The notes: generated by a model not told the origin, from the sequence alone. Shown: positions 23,286 to 37,000, counted from the stretch's first letter. The stretch is DNA of 64,000 bases from Bimuria novae-zelandiae CBS 107.79 (GCA_010015655.1 ML976667.1:432174-496173), one strand, 5' to 3'. Made by a program: numbers and translations.

Positions 23286-26200
23286 CAGAGTTGCCAACAA
23301 TCAATCAATCAAAAATTCGGGCTGAGATTGATTTGATTGATCGTCGAGGACCTCGAGTTACTGATTAATTGATTGATGGTCAATTTTAAGGCTTTTTGAT
23401 TAATGATTGATTGATTAATTGATCGAAAAATCGCGCTAAGATAAAATGTGTACAGCACAAGCTAGACAGGGTCATCCCACTGCGATACCTGATAGATATC
23501 GTGCATCTCGAGCTCTGAGAGCTCTACTGGGAGCTCGCCGTCCGGGGTCTCCTAGGGTGGAGAGTATCCAGCTCTTAGCCAACTCCGTACGCACGTGATT
23601 GTAGAGAACATTTAAGGGCTTATTTTTTAACGTTTTGGCTCTATTATATCGCTAACCTTAGAAAACATTCTCTTACAGTAACAAGAGGACGCTAGGATTA
23701 AGAGGAGATTAATAGCAAACTAAGAAAGGCGGGGATATCGATCGCGGAGAGATACCTAATACCTAATAGGATCTATACAGTATGCGTGATCCTTAGGGAC
23801 GCTAAGTTTGTTATACTACTAGCGATTAAACTCGTTAGTACTATTAATAAGTAGAGTAGAAGTTTTAGCTCTTAGAGGCTTAACGTATAACTTAGCGTAG
23901 TTATTAATATTACTAACGCGCTTTACTTATTTGCGCGTAAGAGAGACAATAGGGCAAGCGTCCTTTAATTTATATATAGCCTAGAGCTCTTAGAATTGCT
24001 AATTAGCTTAATTAAGCTAAACTTTGTACTCTCTAGTCTATGCGTTAACAAAGTAGTACTTATAGTAAGGGTAGAAGACTGTAGAGGCGTAATAAAATAA
24101 GCGTCTTTTTAAGGAGCTTATAATACTTTAAAAGCTTTAAGTAGGCTATAGTTATATTAATCTTTAAGTGGTCCTCTAGAGCGTCAGGCTTATTAAAATT
24201 AATATCTTAAAAGCTCTTAACAAGCTACTTAAAGTAGGAGAGGAGGTACTTAAAAGTAAGGTATACCTTATAGATTATACTAAAACGGCTAGAGTCGCTA
24301 TAGCCTTTAAGTCTCTTTATAGCCTCCTTTAAGGGCTGGAGGACTTTAATATACTAACTAATTATAGCCTAATTAGTAGTAGTAAGGCTTTTTATAGGTA
24401 TTTTATTAATAGGAGCCCTACCGCGCGCGTAAGCTAAGGACTTATCCTGCAGCGCCTTCTCTACCTTATAATTAATAAGAGTATTAATTACGCGGTGGAG
24501 GAGAACTACTCTCTCTATAAAGTTAAAATAGCTATTTTAGCGAGTAACGATAGGCTTAATAGGTTTAAAGAGCCGTAGAGGCTCTCCTACCTCGCGTGTT
24601 AAACGTTAAAAGTCGTTAAAAAGGTTATGTTACTAAGGTGTTAATATTAAGTATATAACGTTTATAAAAACTCTAATAGGGCCCTTTTCTTGCCACTCGC
24701 GTAGATATTTCTCCTTAAGTCTAAACTATAAGGTGTTATTATTAAAGGCGTCTTTGTTGGTTCTAAATATTATAGTTTACCCTACTAAGTTAAGCGAGTG
24801 AGGTAAGCAGCAAAGGCGTCAGTCCTATAGGGCAAAGCTATAATAGGCGCCTAGCGCCTCGAGGGCTATATTATTATTTATCGCATTATTAAGTATAAAG
24901 TACCTAACTAAGCTATTATTAATACTAAAAGCCTATAGCGTCTTAATAATAACTATAGTAACTTTCTTGCCTATATGCGTACTACTAAGTTAAGGGAGGG
25001 CAAGAGGCAGGTCGTAAAGCTTACTATAACTATTAACGTAGTAAGTAACAAGCCTATAAAACGCACTCTTACTACCTTTTATAGACTAGCTATTAAAGCT
25101 AATATAGATTTTGCTAAGGGCGCGAGCGAGCTTAGTTTATATATAAGGCTATAAATTTGCGTATAACCTTAACAGGAAGGCAGTGATAGTTATATAGCTT
25201 TAAAAAGTAGCTAGCTTAGCCTCTAGGTTAGCGGCGCGTAAGAGCTCTTAAAAGGACAGTATCTTTACTTCGCGTAGTAGGTAATTATTCTTAGTAAGCT
25301 AGCTAACTAGAGTAAGTTAAAAACGCTATTAATTAAAGTTTTTTAAGGCGTTAGACACCTCCTGCGGCACGCTAACGCTGGCGCTTATAAAGTTAGCAAG
25401 AGTATGCTGCCCTAACTCTAATAGAGTTAACTATTTGCCCGGGCGAAAGTGCCCATGGCCTGGCCGTCTCTACTCTACATGGTTCCATGCCGACAATGTA
25501 GAGCTTATCGTCTCTTTAATAAATTAATTACCAGGTACTTTATGTATATAGTAATAGTAATAGATAAAAAATATACGCTGCATATTTGCCTAGAGAGCGA
25601 CGCGATACTTGTAATTATAGAGTAAGGACTTCTTAAACCTCTGCGTACGCAAAGGCTTTGTATACTATAGTAACCTTACCTAGTTAATACCGTTAAAGTT
25701 ATTAGTAAACCAAGCGTTAAATTCGAGCCTAGGGCTATTAGAGCTAGGTAAGGAGGTAACTAAAGGAGTAGTAGTAGCCCTACTTAACGTAGCTTAAGAG
25801 GACAGTGTTGGTGTCTCTAGTAGTCTATAAGAGGGCGTTAATACGTTTAAGGGCCTTAAGAGCGTGCTAATTAAGAGCAAAAACTCTGCGTTAAAAGCTA
25901 TAGCGTTAAGGTCCTGGAGCTTAGTCTCGAAGCTCTGGCTACCCTAAGTTACTAGCGGGTCCTGTGTACTCTATAAGCTAGGCGCAACAACTAGTGACGC
26001 TGCTAGCCTTTTTACTATACTTAGAAAGCTCCTTTTGCTTTTATTTTATAAACCTAAGGCTATTATATACGTGTAAGAGAGAGGGTGCGAGAGAGTGTGG
26101 GAGGAGGGTAAGAGAGAGTATTAATAGAGAGGGCAAACGCGCCAAAATTAGGGTGTTAAGCTAGCTAATTACCTAATTAGGAAATTACTAAAAACACTAA

Positions 26201-26441
26201 ATAACTAACACTAACAATACGTATAATTAACTATACTTATTAATATTACTACTTTAAAAGGCCTTCTCAGCGTTAAATACGGCGTAAAAATAGATTAAAA
26301 GAATCAATCAATCAATCAAAAAAATAGGAAAAAACTAAACTGATTAATTATAGAGAGAGAGAGAGATTGATTTGATTGATAGGATCAATTTGAGCAAAAA
26401 TACTAATTGATTGATAGATTAATTAATTGTTGGCAACTCTG
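23286..26441 (-). mobile_element. hAT DNA transposon
   Basis: 3156 bp. Terminal inverted repeats CAGAGTTGCCAACAAT on both sides and a perfect 8-bp target duplication CTTAAAGG (23278-23285, 26442-26449), diagnostic for hAT. The outer about 130 bp at each end are packed with TTGATTGATT-type subterminal repeats (23297-23432 and 26302-26430), the usual transposase binding sites. It interrupts the extra coding region of Gypsy-1. The internal DNA is RIP-degraded except for a GC-rich patch at 25437-25515. Confidence 0.93.
23590..25400 (-). pseudogene. hAT transposase remnant with C-terminal dimerisation domain
   Basis: On the minus strand, 23830 to about 23600 reads DPIRY, SLRDRYPRLS, FAINLL and ASSCYCKRMFS, then DIIEPKR, matching the hAT dimerisation region (YPxLSxxAxxxLSIPxSS...RxFS). 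In-frame TAG/TAA occur at positions expected to be Trp or Gln. The upstream minus-strand sequence to about 25400 probably holds the RNase-H-like core but is too degraded to place catalytic residues. Inactive. Confidence 0.8.
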
Positions 26442-27715
26442 CTTAAAGGAGGTATAGTAATTAATAATAGCAACCTTATAAGCAGAATAGAACGCGTTAA
26501 AGTTAATAAAAAAGGCCTTTTATTCTTAACTATTTTTTAAAACCTTGTTTATAAGGTGTCCTATATTAATAATTAAAATATTAGTAAACTCTTCGTGGCT
26601 AACTTCGTTAAGGGCAGGCTAAATCTAAGTAGGGGAAGGAGTTAGTAAAGCACACCCTAAAGTTATTTAGAATAAGTTAGACTAAAGCATACTTATCTAG
26701 TATAGCTAATAAGCTTATAGGTATAGCACTTCTTGCAGGACACTATCTTGCCTACTAGCACCTACTAATAGACGCGTCTATAAGTAATATAGTTAATATA
26801 TTAGCGCTTAATTATCGCGCGTAGTAAGATTAAACCTTAAGAGCTAAGCTTATTAAGTTAGTAAGTACGCACACCTAGGCTAATAAAAAACTAAGAAAGA
26901 AGTTAAAAGAGTAAGAAGGCAAGTTAGAAGGTAAGAAAAAGTAAAAAAAGCGTAAAAGAAGATTTAAAACTTACTTTATAAGCTTTAAAAGGACTAAACT
27001 TTTTAGTAAGCTAGCTAAGAAGAATTACGCTAGCGTTAGATATAGTAGCTTTATTTTAAAAAAGCTTAGTCTTCTTAAGTTAGTAACTAGGTAACTACGA
27101 TAGGGACAGGTTTTTTTTTATTTTATTATTAAAGTTAGTAGCATGCTTCTAACGCTTAGGCGTTCTTATTACGTAGCTATTACGCAAAGGGCTAGCTATC
27201 TTATTAAAATAGTAAAAGGAATTAGGTCGCTAAGTTAAAGAAGACTAGGTTAAAAGCAAGATATTATAGCGCACGAAGTTAAGCAAAAAAAAAAAAAAAA
27301 AGCTTAAAAGAGTAAGGTCTAAAAGCTAAGTAAGAAGTAATTTTATATATATAATAATAAGTAAACGTACTAGCGCAAATATACTACTATAGTAACTACT
27401 TATAGCAAGGATATAAAATTAGACACGTAAGAATAGAACTAATAAGAGATTTATAATAGCAAGAGGATTGCAAGTAGATAATAAAATAATCGCGAAGCTA
27501 TATAAATAAGATAAGACGCAGAGATTTTTTTTTACCCTTAATAAAGGGAAGGAAAATATATAATAGGCTATACCTAATTATTACTTTAGATCTTTAACCC
27601 TTAGTTATGCGAACCCTAGATATATAAGTTTAACGCCTAAAGCTTAACTTCGGACTCTTTATTAAATTTATAAGTATTCTTCTAGCACCTTTGGCTCCTT
27701 GAGCACCTAGCCCCT

Positions 27716-27984
27716 TGTGAGGACGGGCACAGGCTCCTGCATCAAGAGAGTAGATGAGGTAGGTTGGCTCTATTTCAGCTACACTAAGATGAGGAGACTG
27801 TAGGTACACAGGCCTGCGGCGCTTTTATGCGCTGCCGCTCGGCACGGAACATCTATCTATCCGAGATAGCTACACTGGGTGCGTGGGCAGCTGCGCCCAG
27901 GCGTGAGGCAGCTGCACCCAGGCGTGAGGCAGTCGCGCCTCTCACGCGAGGTCATGTGTCCTGCTAGCATGCTAGGCTATTACA
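27716..27984 (-). repeat. Gypsy-2 3' LTR (nearly unmutated)
   Basis: 269 bp, starts TGTGAGGACGGG and ends ATTACA. It keeps CpA/TpG sites that are changed to TpA in the right LTR (TATAAGGATAGG). Contains two copies of a 21-bp unit of the type GGCAGCTGCACCCAGGCGTGA, against four in the right LTR. Confidence 0.9.
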
Positions 27985-29918
27985 TCACCCCCCTCTAAGG
28001 TGGGCGCAGTCCTCTAAGTCTATCGTGTTACCTCCTTTGTGTCTTGCCTTGTGCTAGTATAACTGTAGCTTTGTTATCTTCCTCTATTATCTCTAGATAG
28101 GTGCTAGCCTCATACGCTTGTAGCTAAATATCTAGTTATAGTAGTAGCCTTGCTTTATCTAGGTATGCGTTATAATACTCCTTTACCTTATATAGTGCCC
28201 TAATAAAGCCTCGGGCGTTGTACCAAGTAGGGTTAAGATTATAGGTAGTCTAGGAGACTTTGTATTATAAATATCCTTAGTAGATATAGCTATTAAGGAT
28301 CTCCTCTACTTGCTATTCTAGGTTGCCGTTAACCTCTATTAGCTCCTCTTCTAGCTCTATCTAACCTAGTAGTGTGTCTGTGGCGGCTTTCCGTAGGCGG
28401 TCTGCATGGAAGACATTATGCATGTGTATATACGGTAGAAGCTTAACTTAGTAGGAGTGTCCTTTTATAGTAATAATTAGGTAGGGCCTATATATCTGCT
28501 AGTTAAGCTTCTAACTAGGCTAGTTAGTTATAAAGTCTCTTAGCGTGATATAGACTTAATTGCCTACTCTAAAATCTAGCTTACGTTACTTCTTATTTGC
28601 TTAACGTGCTTGTTGCTCCTAGGCATAAATAATCCCTCTCTAAGCTATCTTTATAGCCTGCTTTATAGCGTTGTATTAAACCTTTACGTAGTTCTGCGCT
28701 TCCTCTCGGGACATCTACTTACAGGCTGTAGGCGAGGTCTTTATTCGCTCTTCCTAGTCCTAGTGGTGTCGCGGTGAGCAGAGCTAGACAGTACGCAGGG
28801 AAATTAAAGGATTAAACTGAGGTTATACTATCTAGGAACTATAGAAGATATAGGTGCGCAGGCACAAACAACACTAGTCCTGGATAGGTAGAAGGTAAGT
28901 CGCAACCATGCCAAGGTAAGAGCAACTATCTTGTAAGGTAAGGGCCATAAACTGTAACACACCCCCTAGCTGGCGTAGACTTAAAGGTTAGTAAGTCAAC
29001 GATAGCTAATTAGTATTAGTGTATATAGAGGGCGTTAAGATTGTCCCTATTAACCTAACGCAGTCCTTTTAGGCGCTTAGTAATATTAATAAGGCTAAGT
29101 TAGCGGATAAACTCTGTAAACTTCTACTTAGGTAGAATCTTCGTAAGTCCATCGGCAGGCATATAGTCAGTAGGAACCTATTAGACATTAATACAAGAGG
29201 CTTTAACTTCCTATCGAATCCAAAGCTAGTAGATGTCAACATATTTAACTTTTATGTAGAGCTTATCTTATTACTTAGTAACAATACCAACAGTCTACTA
29301 ATTATCACACTAGATAGTAGGTATATAATTAAGCGTAAGATTAATACTAGTAAAGAAACGTATCCACTCCTCTATTTATAAGGCAGCAAGTAAGAGCAAG
29401 AGTAGTTTAGACTTTATAATTAATTTTATAACTATACGCTACACTATTAACTTCTAGTTAATTATTAGCCTACTAAACTTAAATGCGTAACCTTAAGAGC
29501 TCTAATAAGTCTTAGGTTTATTAGCGTATAAGGCGTTAGATAATCTAAAGAAGAGAGGATCGCGGTATATTAGATTATTAAAGAGATACTTAGCCACGTC
29601 TTACGTGCTAGCAAAGGCTTCAAGTGTAAGAGCCTTTGTGCTAAGCAGGTAGCGCCAGGTCTAGCGTATCTTTAAGACGTGAGACTATCCTAGGTTAGTA
29701 AGATAGCAAGCAAACACAACGTGTGTTTAAGCGACGTTAGGTCTGCCCTAGACAGCGATATATACAAGTAAGCTAACTAGTTATTAATAGAGCTTTGTTT
29801 AAGCAATATTAGACTCCTTAGTAGACTATAGTAGCTAGTTCTCTATAAGTAAGATATTTAGAGTCTTGCTTACAGCCTTAATGCTGAATTGAGCGCACAC
29901 CTTATTAATAAAGGCGTC

Positions 29919-30122
29919 TTAGACTAGCCAGGTCTTGTGCAACGCTCGATCGCGGACGATACAGATTCCGAGAAACCAGGTAAGGTCTCCCATAGATTTG
30001 ATGTTGTATAGGTCCACCAGATTCTTCTTAAAGGGCCTGTGGAGATAGGCGTTTAATCGATAAAACGCCATAATAATGTCGTCAACGTAGATAAATAGGA
30101 TGAGCCAGCGGCTCGTGTACAA
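29919..30122 (-). pseudogene. Copia-1 reverse transcriptase fragment
   Basis: The longest open piece of the Copia-1 pol. It contains LFIYVDDIIMA, the Ty1/copia catalytic box with both Asp retained, followed by the characteristic SMGDLTWFLGICIVRD. The frame is closed by stops on both sides. Confidence 0.88.
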
Positions 30123-33100
30123 GCAAGGAAAGCCTTTAACTAGCTTTAGACCTAGCTTAACAAGCTATCAGCGTAGCTTATTATACTATAGTAGTAATAA
30201 CTCCTTTAGGCCGTACAAGGTGCGGAGCACCAGCATAATCTCGCCTTTAGTATAGCGGAATAGCTTAGGTGTTTCAGCGTATAGCTTCCAATCAATCTTA
30301 GCGTTTAGGAAGGTAGTAGGAACATTATACTACTTTAGCTTTAGATTAAAGTAATTAGCAATTATAATAAGAGCGCGAAAGTTATAGATCGCAAGTATAG
30401 TAGCATACGTGTTATTAAGTAGAGCTTAAAGATCTCCTTAAATAACAAGTTAAGCCTTAAACTATAAGAGGTATCTATCTCCGTCGATCTTGTACGTGAA
30501 TACCTATATTAATAGTAGCACCTTAGCGTCTGCAGTGGCCTTTATTTTTATAGTCTTCTTAAAGACTCCTTTAGCGCGTAGAGCCTACCATTCAACCTCT
30601 ATAGCGCGTTAGAATTAATTGCTAAATATGTATGTATTAAGCTACTTCACTACCTTAGGTAAAGGTGGTAGCTAAGACTAATAGATTCTTAGTATCTTAT
30701 TTATAGTAGGTATAATGCGAATCTCGGTCGAGAATGCACGGAGATAGTTAATAAGAGGTATAGCTCCTAGCGCTATAGTATATATATAAATTATAAAGTT
30801 ATTAAGATCTTTCTGCTTTCGATTGCGTTTGCTAGTGAGGATAAGACTTATATTATTTAGATCTAGATTAATATCTTGTAGAGCTCTCTCGCCGCGTTAG
30901 TAATAGCCCTTAGGTACTTTATTACTCTTAGGAGTCTAATTACTTGTAGTAGTAGACATTATAAGTCTAGGGGTAGGCAGCTATTACTGTGTTAATTTAA
31001 ATGCGTTGTTAGTCTATTCACCCCCTACCTAAGAGCCTATAGCTCCTAAAGCTAAGGTCGTAGGTGTTTCTGCTAGGCAGCGACGTTAACAAGTAGTTAA
31101 TAAATCTTTAATATTAACATTATGTTAATATTCCTCTAGGTATTTAAGTAGTTCAATTATTTCCTTAAGCACTAATTCTGACAGATACCTATCTATCCTA
31201 TTAAAGAAGAGTATAGGCTCAAATACAACATCGCGTGTGACGATAATAGTATCCTTTATAGGCAGCTATATGCGGAAGATATTAGTACCTTAGTAGCTAA
31301 TAAGGTAGCTAATAAGAGTGCGCGATTTAAGCTTATTAGTAGCTCTTAAATCGCGATTATAGACGTAGGCGCGATAGCTAATAGGCCTTATATAAGTAAC
31401 GAGTGGCTTTCGTCCCTATATAACCTCGTACGGCGTCTTCCAGCCTAGTGCTTCTGTGGGCGTGCGGTTAAGGATATACGCGGCAGTGCGATACATCTCA
31501 TGTAACAGGTTCTTTGGCAGTTTGGCGTGTATGCGCATAGCGCGAGCTCGCTATATAAGTACTCTACTAGCACGTTTAATAAGTCTATTTAGTTCCTTTA
31601 TTCTAGTGGGTGCTAGCTCATACAGCATACCTAGCTCTTCTATTATGTTAATAAGGTTATTTCTAAATCCTCTCTTATTGTCGCACTAAATAGCAACTAC
31701 GTTAGCGTTGTATACACGCTAGATCCTGCGGATTAAGGACATAAACTAACGTATAAGGGTTATCTTGTCTTTTCGCTTAACTGTGGCGATTTCATGCCAC
31801 TTTAAGTACTTATTTATAAAGTGCAGGGCGTACTTACTACCGTTAATACACTCCTCTCTTATAGGGATAATATAGATAAGGTCTATCGCAATTTAATAGA
31901 ACGGTTTTTATGCGTGGCTCTTGGCCAGGCGCCTTAAGATAATATAAGTTATTTAAGTCTTAATATATATCTTATATTAATAGTCCATGTGTTCTCCAGT
32001 CAATTAAACACCTTTAACGTTTAATTTAAGATAGTTAACAACTTTTTAGCCTAGATAAGCCTAGATATAATAAGCAGCACGCTAATTAATAACGTTAGTA
32101 GGCTTTAGCGCGTATAACAGGTAGTATAATACCCTAAACGTACTTAATAGTAAGCGTAGAAGCAATAGCGGCGGTCGATGTAATAGTTTAGTATCTATTA
32201 GCTAGTGGCCTCTATTATACTTAAGTTAGGCGATAACGTTTAATAGTTAGCGCATGTACAGGACATCACGGCTAGAGTTAAAATAAATAGACTCTATACG
32301 GCAGCGAGCAAGTCCTAATAAGTTTATAAAAAAGCCTTTAATATATACGATATGCGTTAACTCTAGCGTTTATATCTTATATAGTGTTTAAGCGACGAGT
32401 TCTATCGTGCCCTAAGCTATAATTAAGATTTAGCTATTACTAGTGTAAACATAGCGACGTTGCGGATTATTATTTATCCTCTTCCAGCCATGCTATAACT
32501 CTGTATTGATAACGTAGGTGTTTAACCCTAGATCGACGATCTATTAGTTAAGGAGCTTAGCCTTATTAGCGTCGTCTCTAACTATTACTATAAGCTCTCT
32601 ATTAGGCTCAGCGTTGTTGTTTAATATAATTATTTTTAAATTGTTGTTCGATTGTTCTTTGAGAGATTTAAGAGATTTGGGCTTAAGAGAATGGGCTTAA
32701 TCGATACTAATGTGTAATAGGCTAGCAATTACTATAAACGTGTTACTATTCTTAGTAGGAGGATTGCTATTATTAACTTATAATAATCTAGTATTCTAAG
32801 GTTATTAGGCTACCTACTTCCCGAGAGTAGTCTTAATACGTATATTAATTTTAGAGTCCTTTCGTGCTTCCTTAACCTTACGTATAGCCTTAGCTATAGG
32901 CTAATAGTCCTTCGGACGTTATAGGTAGCGTAGGTTAAGAATAAAGCAGTTAGTATACTAATACTTCTTTTTATAAATATAGTTTTTAGGTAGCTTATCT
33001 CGGTCACGGCTGCTATCGCGATTACCTTTTATAGGCTATAGATTAACTTACTTTACAACTTTAAGCTTAATAGTAGCTATTACTAGGCCTGTTAAGTGTG

Positions 33101-34009
33101 GCTTAGTGCGTCGTAGATATGTAGTTATCTCGGCGACGTACGTCTCTAGAGATGCTATCTTAGTAGTAGTGCCTCGCGCTTTATGCTTAAAGATCTCGCG
33201 TAGGCAAAACGTAGCGTATTCTTAATTAATTACTTTGCAGGCAATAAGGAAGTCCTCTTATAGTTAATTATTATTAATCTTAGGTAAGCTAACAGCCTTA
33301 CCCTAAGCTATAATATATACCTAGTTTAATAGCTATTACTTAATCTTCTTTGCAGCTTGTAGCGTAGTCTTAAAAGCGTTATACTTATTAGTAAGCTCGC
33401 GGCGACGTATCGCGTCTATAGGGTAAAAGAACTTCTTAAGTGTAACTAGTTAGTCGTACGGGGTATCGTGATCCTTAATTAGGTGTATATAACGTGTAGT
33501 AATTATCTTACTAATATTTATGTTTAAGTTAGCTAGTGCCTTTACTTAAGTGCGATACTTAGTATGGCGGCGTTCTTATTAATTATATTCCTATTAATAG
33601 GAATCTTAATTATTAGTAGATAAGTAAGAGAGTCTAGTAGCTTTAAGCTTATAATTAGTAAGTTAAGGCTTAAAAGGCTTCTATAGCTTAGGGAGAGTCT
33701 TCTTTGCTATATTAGGGTTAATATATTACTAGAGGCCATGTCGATTAGCGACGTCTCGGCGAATAAATAACTAGATAAACTAGTCGTCTAGTGTGTTTAG
33801 GACAACAGTGACTCGCGTTATAGCAGGGTCGAACTTAGTAGCCATTACAGAGGCTATAGTCAATAGTATTTAATAGATCTAGGCAGAGATCCTAGTATAT
33901 ACGCCGTAGGGATACGCAAGTGAATAGGTGCGTTATAGAGAACGCGGTACAGCGACGTGCGACTCGTAAGTAGAGTAACGTTATAATAGTAGGTAAGAAC
34001 AATCCTAGG

Positions 34010-34028
34010 TGCAAGCCAGGCTCATAAC
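34010..34028 (-). promoter_or_regulatory. Copia-1 primer-binding site (initiator tRNA half-molecule type)
   Basis: Directly inside the 5' LTR, the plus strand reads GGCTCATAAC. This equals the anticodon arm of eukaryotic initiator tRNA-Met (anticodon CAT). The minus strand, which is the element's sense strand, therefore has the complement GTTATGAGCC. This fits priming by a cleaved initiator tRNA, as known for Drosophila copia, rather than by a full tRNA 3' end. Confidence 0.7.
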
Positions 34029-37000
34029 TATCGTGGTGAGCAGAGCGCTAAGCGGACAGTACGTAGTAGAAAAGATTGCAGGATTAAACTAAGGTTATAC
34101 TATCTAGGAACTACAGAAGATATAGGTGCGCAGGCACAAACAACACTAGTCCTGGATAGGTGGAAGGTAAGTCGCAACTATGCCAAGGTAAGAGCAACTA
34201 TCTTGTAAGGTAAGGGCCATAAACCGTAACAAGTGGTGTGTAGGCTAATGTCTGAACTCGATCTTATACGGCGAGAGGCCTGTAGTCTTATAAGGCAGTA
34301 TAGCCTGAGCCTAGTCTATGCAGGGTAGTAGGTCAGACTAGTTATCCTAGTAGTAGTTAATAAATAGGCGAAGGCGCTGGTTAAGGTACTAGTTTATAAT
34401 TTTTATATTACTATTAGTTTAAGAATAATAAGCTATTAAGAGCTTTTGCTTAACGCCTATAAGTTAGCATAGCTCGTTTATAAATGCTAAGATAAACTGC
34501 GGGCCTCGATTAGAGACAATAGACTTGGGTGGGCCGTACACGCGCCAGATGTAGCGATAGTACATATCTATAGCCTGTTCCGCCATGGTTATCTTATAGT
34601 AGGGTAGTGAGAAGCAGCGCTTGCTCAGGCAGTTAACCATAATAAAGGCGTTATTATACCCTTTCTTATTAGGTAAGAATAACTTAAAGTCTATTAAAAC
34701 GTCCTGCTATGCTTACTTTAGTATTAGTAGTAGCTTAAGTAGTTCTAGGGTGCGGTCGCGGGGCGTATAACTCTATTAATAAGCCTTATAGGCGGTAATA
34801 TAGGTGTCTATATCCTTCACTAGATTTGGCCAGTAGTACTAATCTCTAAGTAGCTTCGCTATCTTCCTTTTTCCTAGGTAAGTAGTAAGCTACGTAGTAT
34901 AGGTGGCTTAGATTAAGTAGGTGCGTAGGAAGTTGACTGCTAGGATAACTAGCTAATCTTTATATAAGAGTAGATCTTAATTATTTAGCTTCTATAGTTC
35001 TTAGTTATTAGATAGAGCTTTTTCCCGTAGCTTTTATAAGCTATCGTAATTCTAGTTTACCTTAATTACCTAATTAATAAGGGCATGAGGATCCTCTACA
35101 AAAAGAGAGGCTAGAAAGGTGTCTATTATAGTAATCTTAAGCTCTTAGCCTTGTAATTCTTAAGTAGCTAGGTTAGCGAGTTAGGTTGTGGCTTCTTGCA
35201 CTATATTAATGTCTAGCTACTTAGCCTATAAGAAGACCTTTATGCAAGCTACCTTATCCTTCTTCTTTTAAGTCTATAGTTTCTCCTGCTTACGTAATAG
35301 CGCGTTAGCCACCACATTAGTAGTGCCTAGTTAGTAGGTAAGCTTTAGGTTAAAATTAGCTACTATTATAGCCTAGCGTATCTATCGAGGAGTAAGCTCG
35401 CGCTTAGTAAAGAAGTACTCTAGCGCTTAATAGTTAGTAATAGCGCTAAAGGGCTTAGTTATCTATAGACTAATAAGCTAAGATCTCTATTCTTTAAGGC
35501 TATAGATTATAGCTAGCATCTCTTTATTATGTATATCGTAGTTTATCTGCGGGTCGCTTATTGTCTTGGAATAGAAGGCTACAGGTCGCCAGAGTCCGTT
35601 GTCCTGTAGCTAAGAGAGTACGCTAGTAACAACACTATCGCTTGCGTCTGTTTTTATGCGTGTAACGCGATAGGGAGAGTAGTAAACAAGTACGTTGTCT
35701 AATAGCATAAGGTCTTTAACTTACTAAAAGGCTACAAGCTCTTGCTCTTTAAAGGCATGCTAGGCGCCCTTCTTAAGGAGCTTTATAAGTAGTCTAATAA
35801 TACGTCTATAGTCCTTAAGGAAGGTTTAGTAGAAGTTACAAAAGCCTAAAAATAACTATATACTTTTAACTAATATAGGCATAGGCTAGTCTTGTATAGC
35901 AGTAATCTTCTTTAGATCCTTCTAAATGCCTTAAGTACTAATAATAAGGCTAAGGAACTTTATCCTAGTTACTATAAACTTGCTCTTCTTAATGTCTACT
36001 TGCAAACTAGCGTCGTAGAGTTATTTAAGCACTTGCGCAACATGCTCCTTATAGTATAGTGGATCCTCTAAGTAGATAAGGATATTGTCTAGATATACTG
36101 TGCAAAAGTCATTAAGTAGGCTATATAGTACCCTGTTAATATATTGCTAGAAGGTGGCAGGTCTATTACAAAGACTAAATAAGAGCATACGATACTTATA
36201 GTTACTATAGCGTATATAAAACGTGGTTAGGTCCTCTGCTTCCTTATCTAGTTAAATGCGATAAAAGGCCTGCTGTATGTCTAGCTTAGTAAATATCTTA
36301 GCACGGGCGAGCCTCGCAAGGGTTTCTTAAATAAGTAGAATAGGATAGACATCTTTCTTTATAATAGCGTTAAGCTTATAATAGTTAACATAAAATCGCC
36401 ACCCCCCTTTAGGCTTTTTAGTAAATAGTACTAGTAAGGCGTAAGGCGCGTTACTATAAGTAATAACGCTGTATTAGAGGTAGTTATTTAGGTAATCCTT
36501 AATAAGCTATAACTACTCTAGAGACATGCTATATAGTAGGCTTAATATTAGTATATTATCCGTGATTAGCTTAATATTGTAATTAACGCCGTCGCGGTGT
36601 AAAGGTAGTACGTTAGAGTCCTTCTTTAAGAAGTAAGCTAGGGTAGCGCCCGCATAGCCTAGGAAAGGTAACTTCTCTATAAGAAGCTAGTAGAGTTCTT
36701 TATTTAGGTCTAGCAGGTCTATCTAGCCTAGCTCCTCCTTACAGTCTTAGATTAGCTTCTCTACTTTGTAAATACTAATATAGCTAATAACTGTCTCTTT
36801 CTAACGCGCATTAATTATAAATGCTATAGCTTTTATAATATTAATCTTAAGGCCTGCCTTAGCAAGGTCCTCGCGGGAGACAGGTTTAGGGCGAGTTAGC
36901 TACTACTTTTATAATAGCAGCGCTTGGTAGCGGAGCTACTCCTCCATCTTCGCTAGGTTCTTTTAGTAGGTACAACGCTAAGGGGATTGCTGCGATAAGC

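Larger units (their letters stand above)
22620..27558 (+). pseudogene. Extra coding-like region between Gypsy-1 chromodomain and 3' LTR (interrupted by hAT)
   Basis: About 1.9 kb in two pieces, 22620-23277 and 26450-27558, separated by the hAT element. If TAG/TAA are read as mutated CAG/CAA/TGG, the plus strand gives long stretches of protein-like sequence such as VYFSVL, RVGKAIIILT and DIVYYLKTIYYN, and a very basic segment near 26930-27010. No known domain recognised. Most Gypsy elements go from chromodomain straight to the 3' LTR, so an additional ORF is unusual but known in some plant and fungal families. Confidence 0.4.
28767..34231 (-). mobile_element. Copia-1 LTR retrotransposon
   Basis: 5465 bp, LTRs 28767-28959 (193 bp) and 34029-34231 (203 bp). 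Target duplication AGTGG at 28762-28766 and 34232-34236. Minus strand: 5' LTR on the right, primer-binding site just inside it, purine tract AGGGGGTG next to the left LTR. Pol order on the minus strand: gag about 33850-32700, integrase about 32500-31300, reverse transcriptase about 30700-29700, RNase H about 29700-29000. RIP-type stops throughout. It is the innermost guest of the stack. Confidence 0.92.

Noticed and set aside
31456..31689. Plus-strand 77-codon hydrophobic frame inside Copia-1
   Set aside because: It is antisense to the integrase part of Copia-1.
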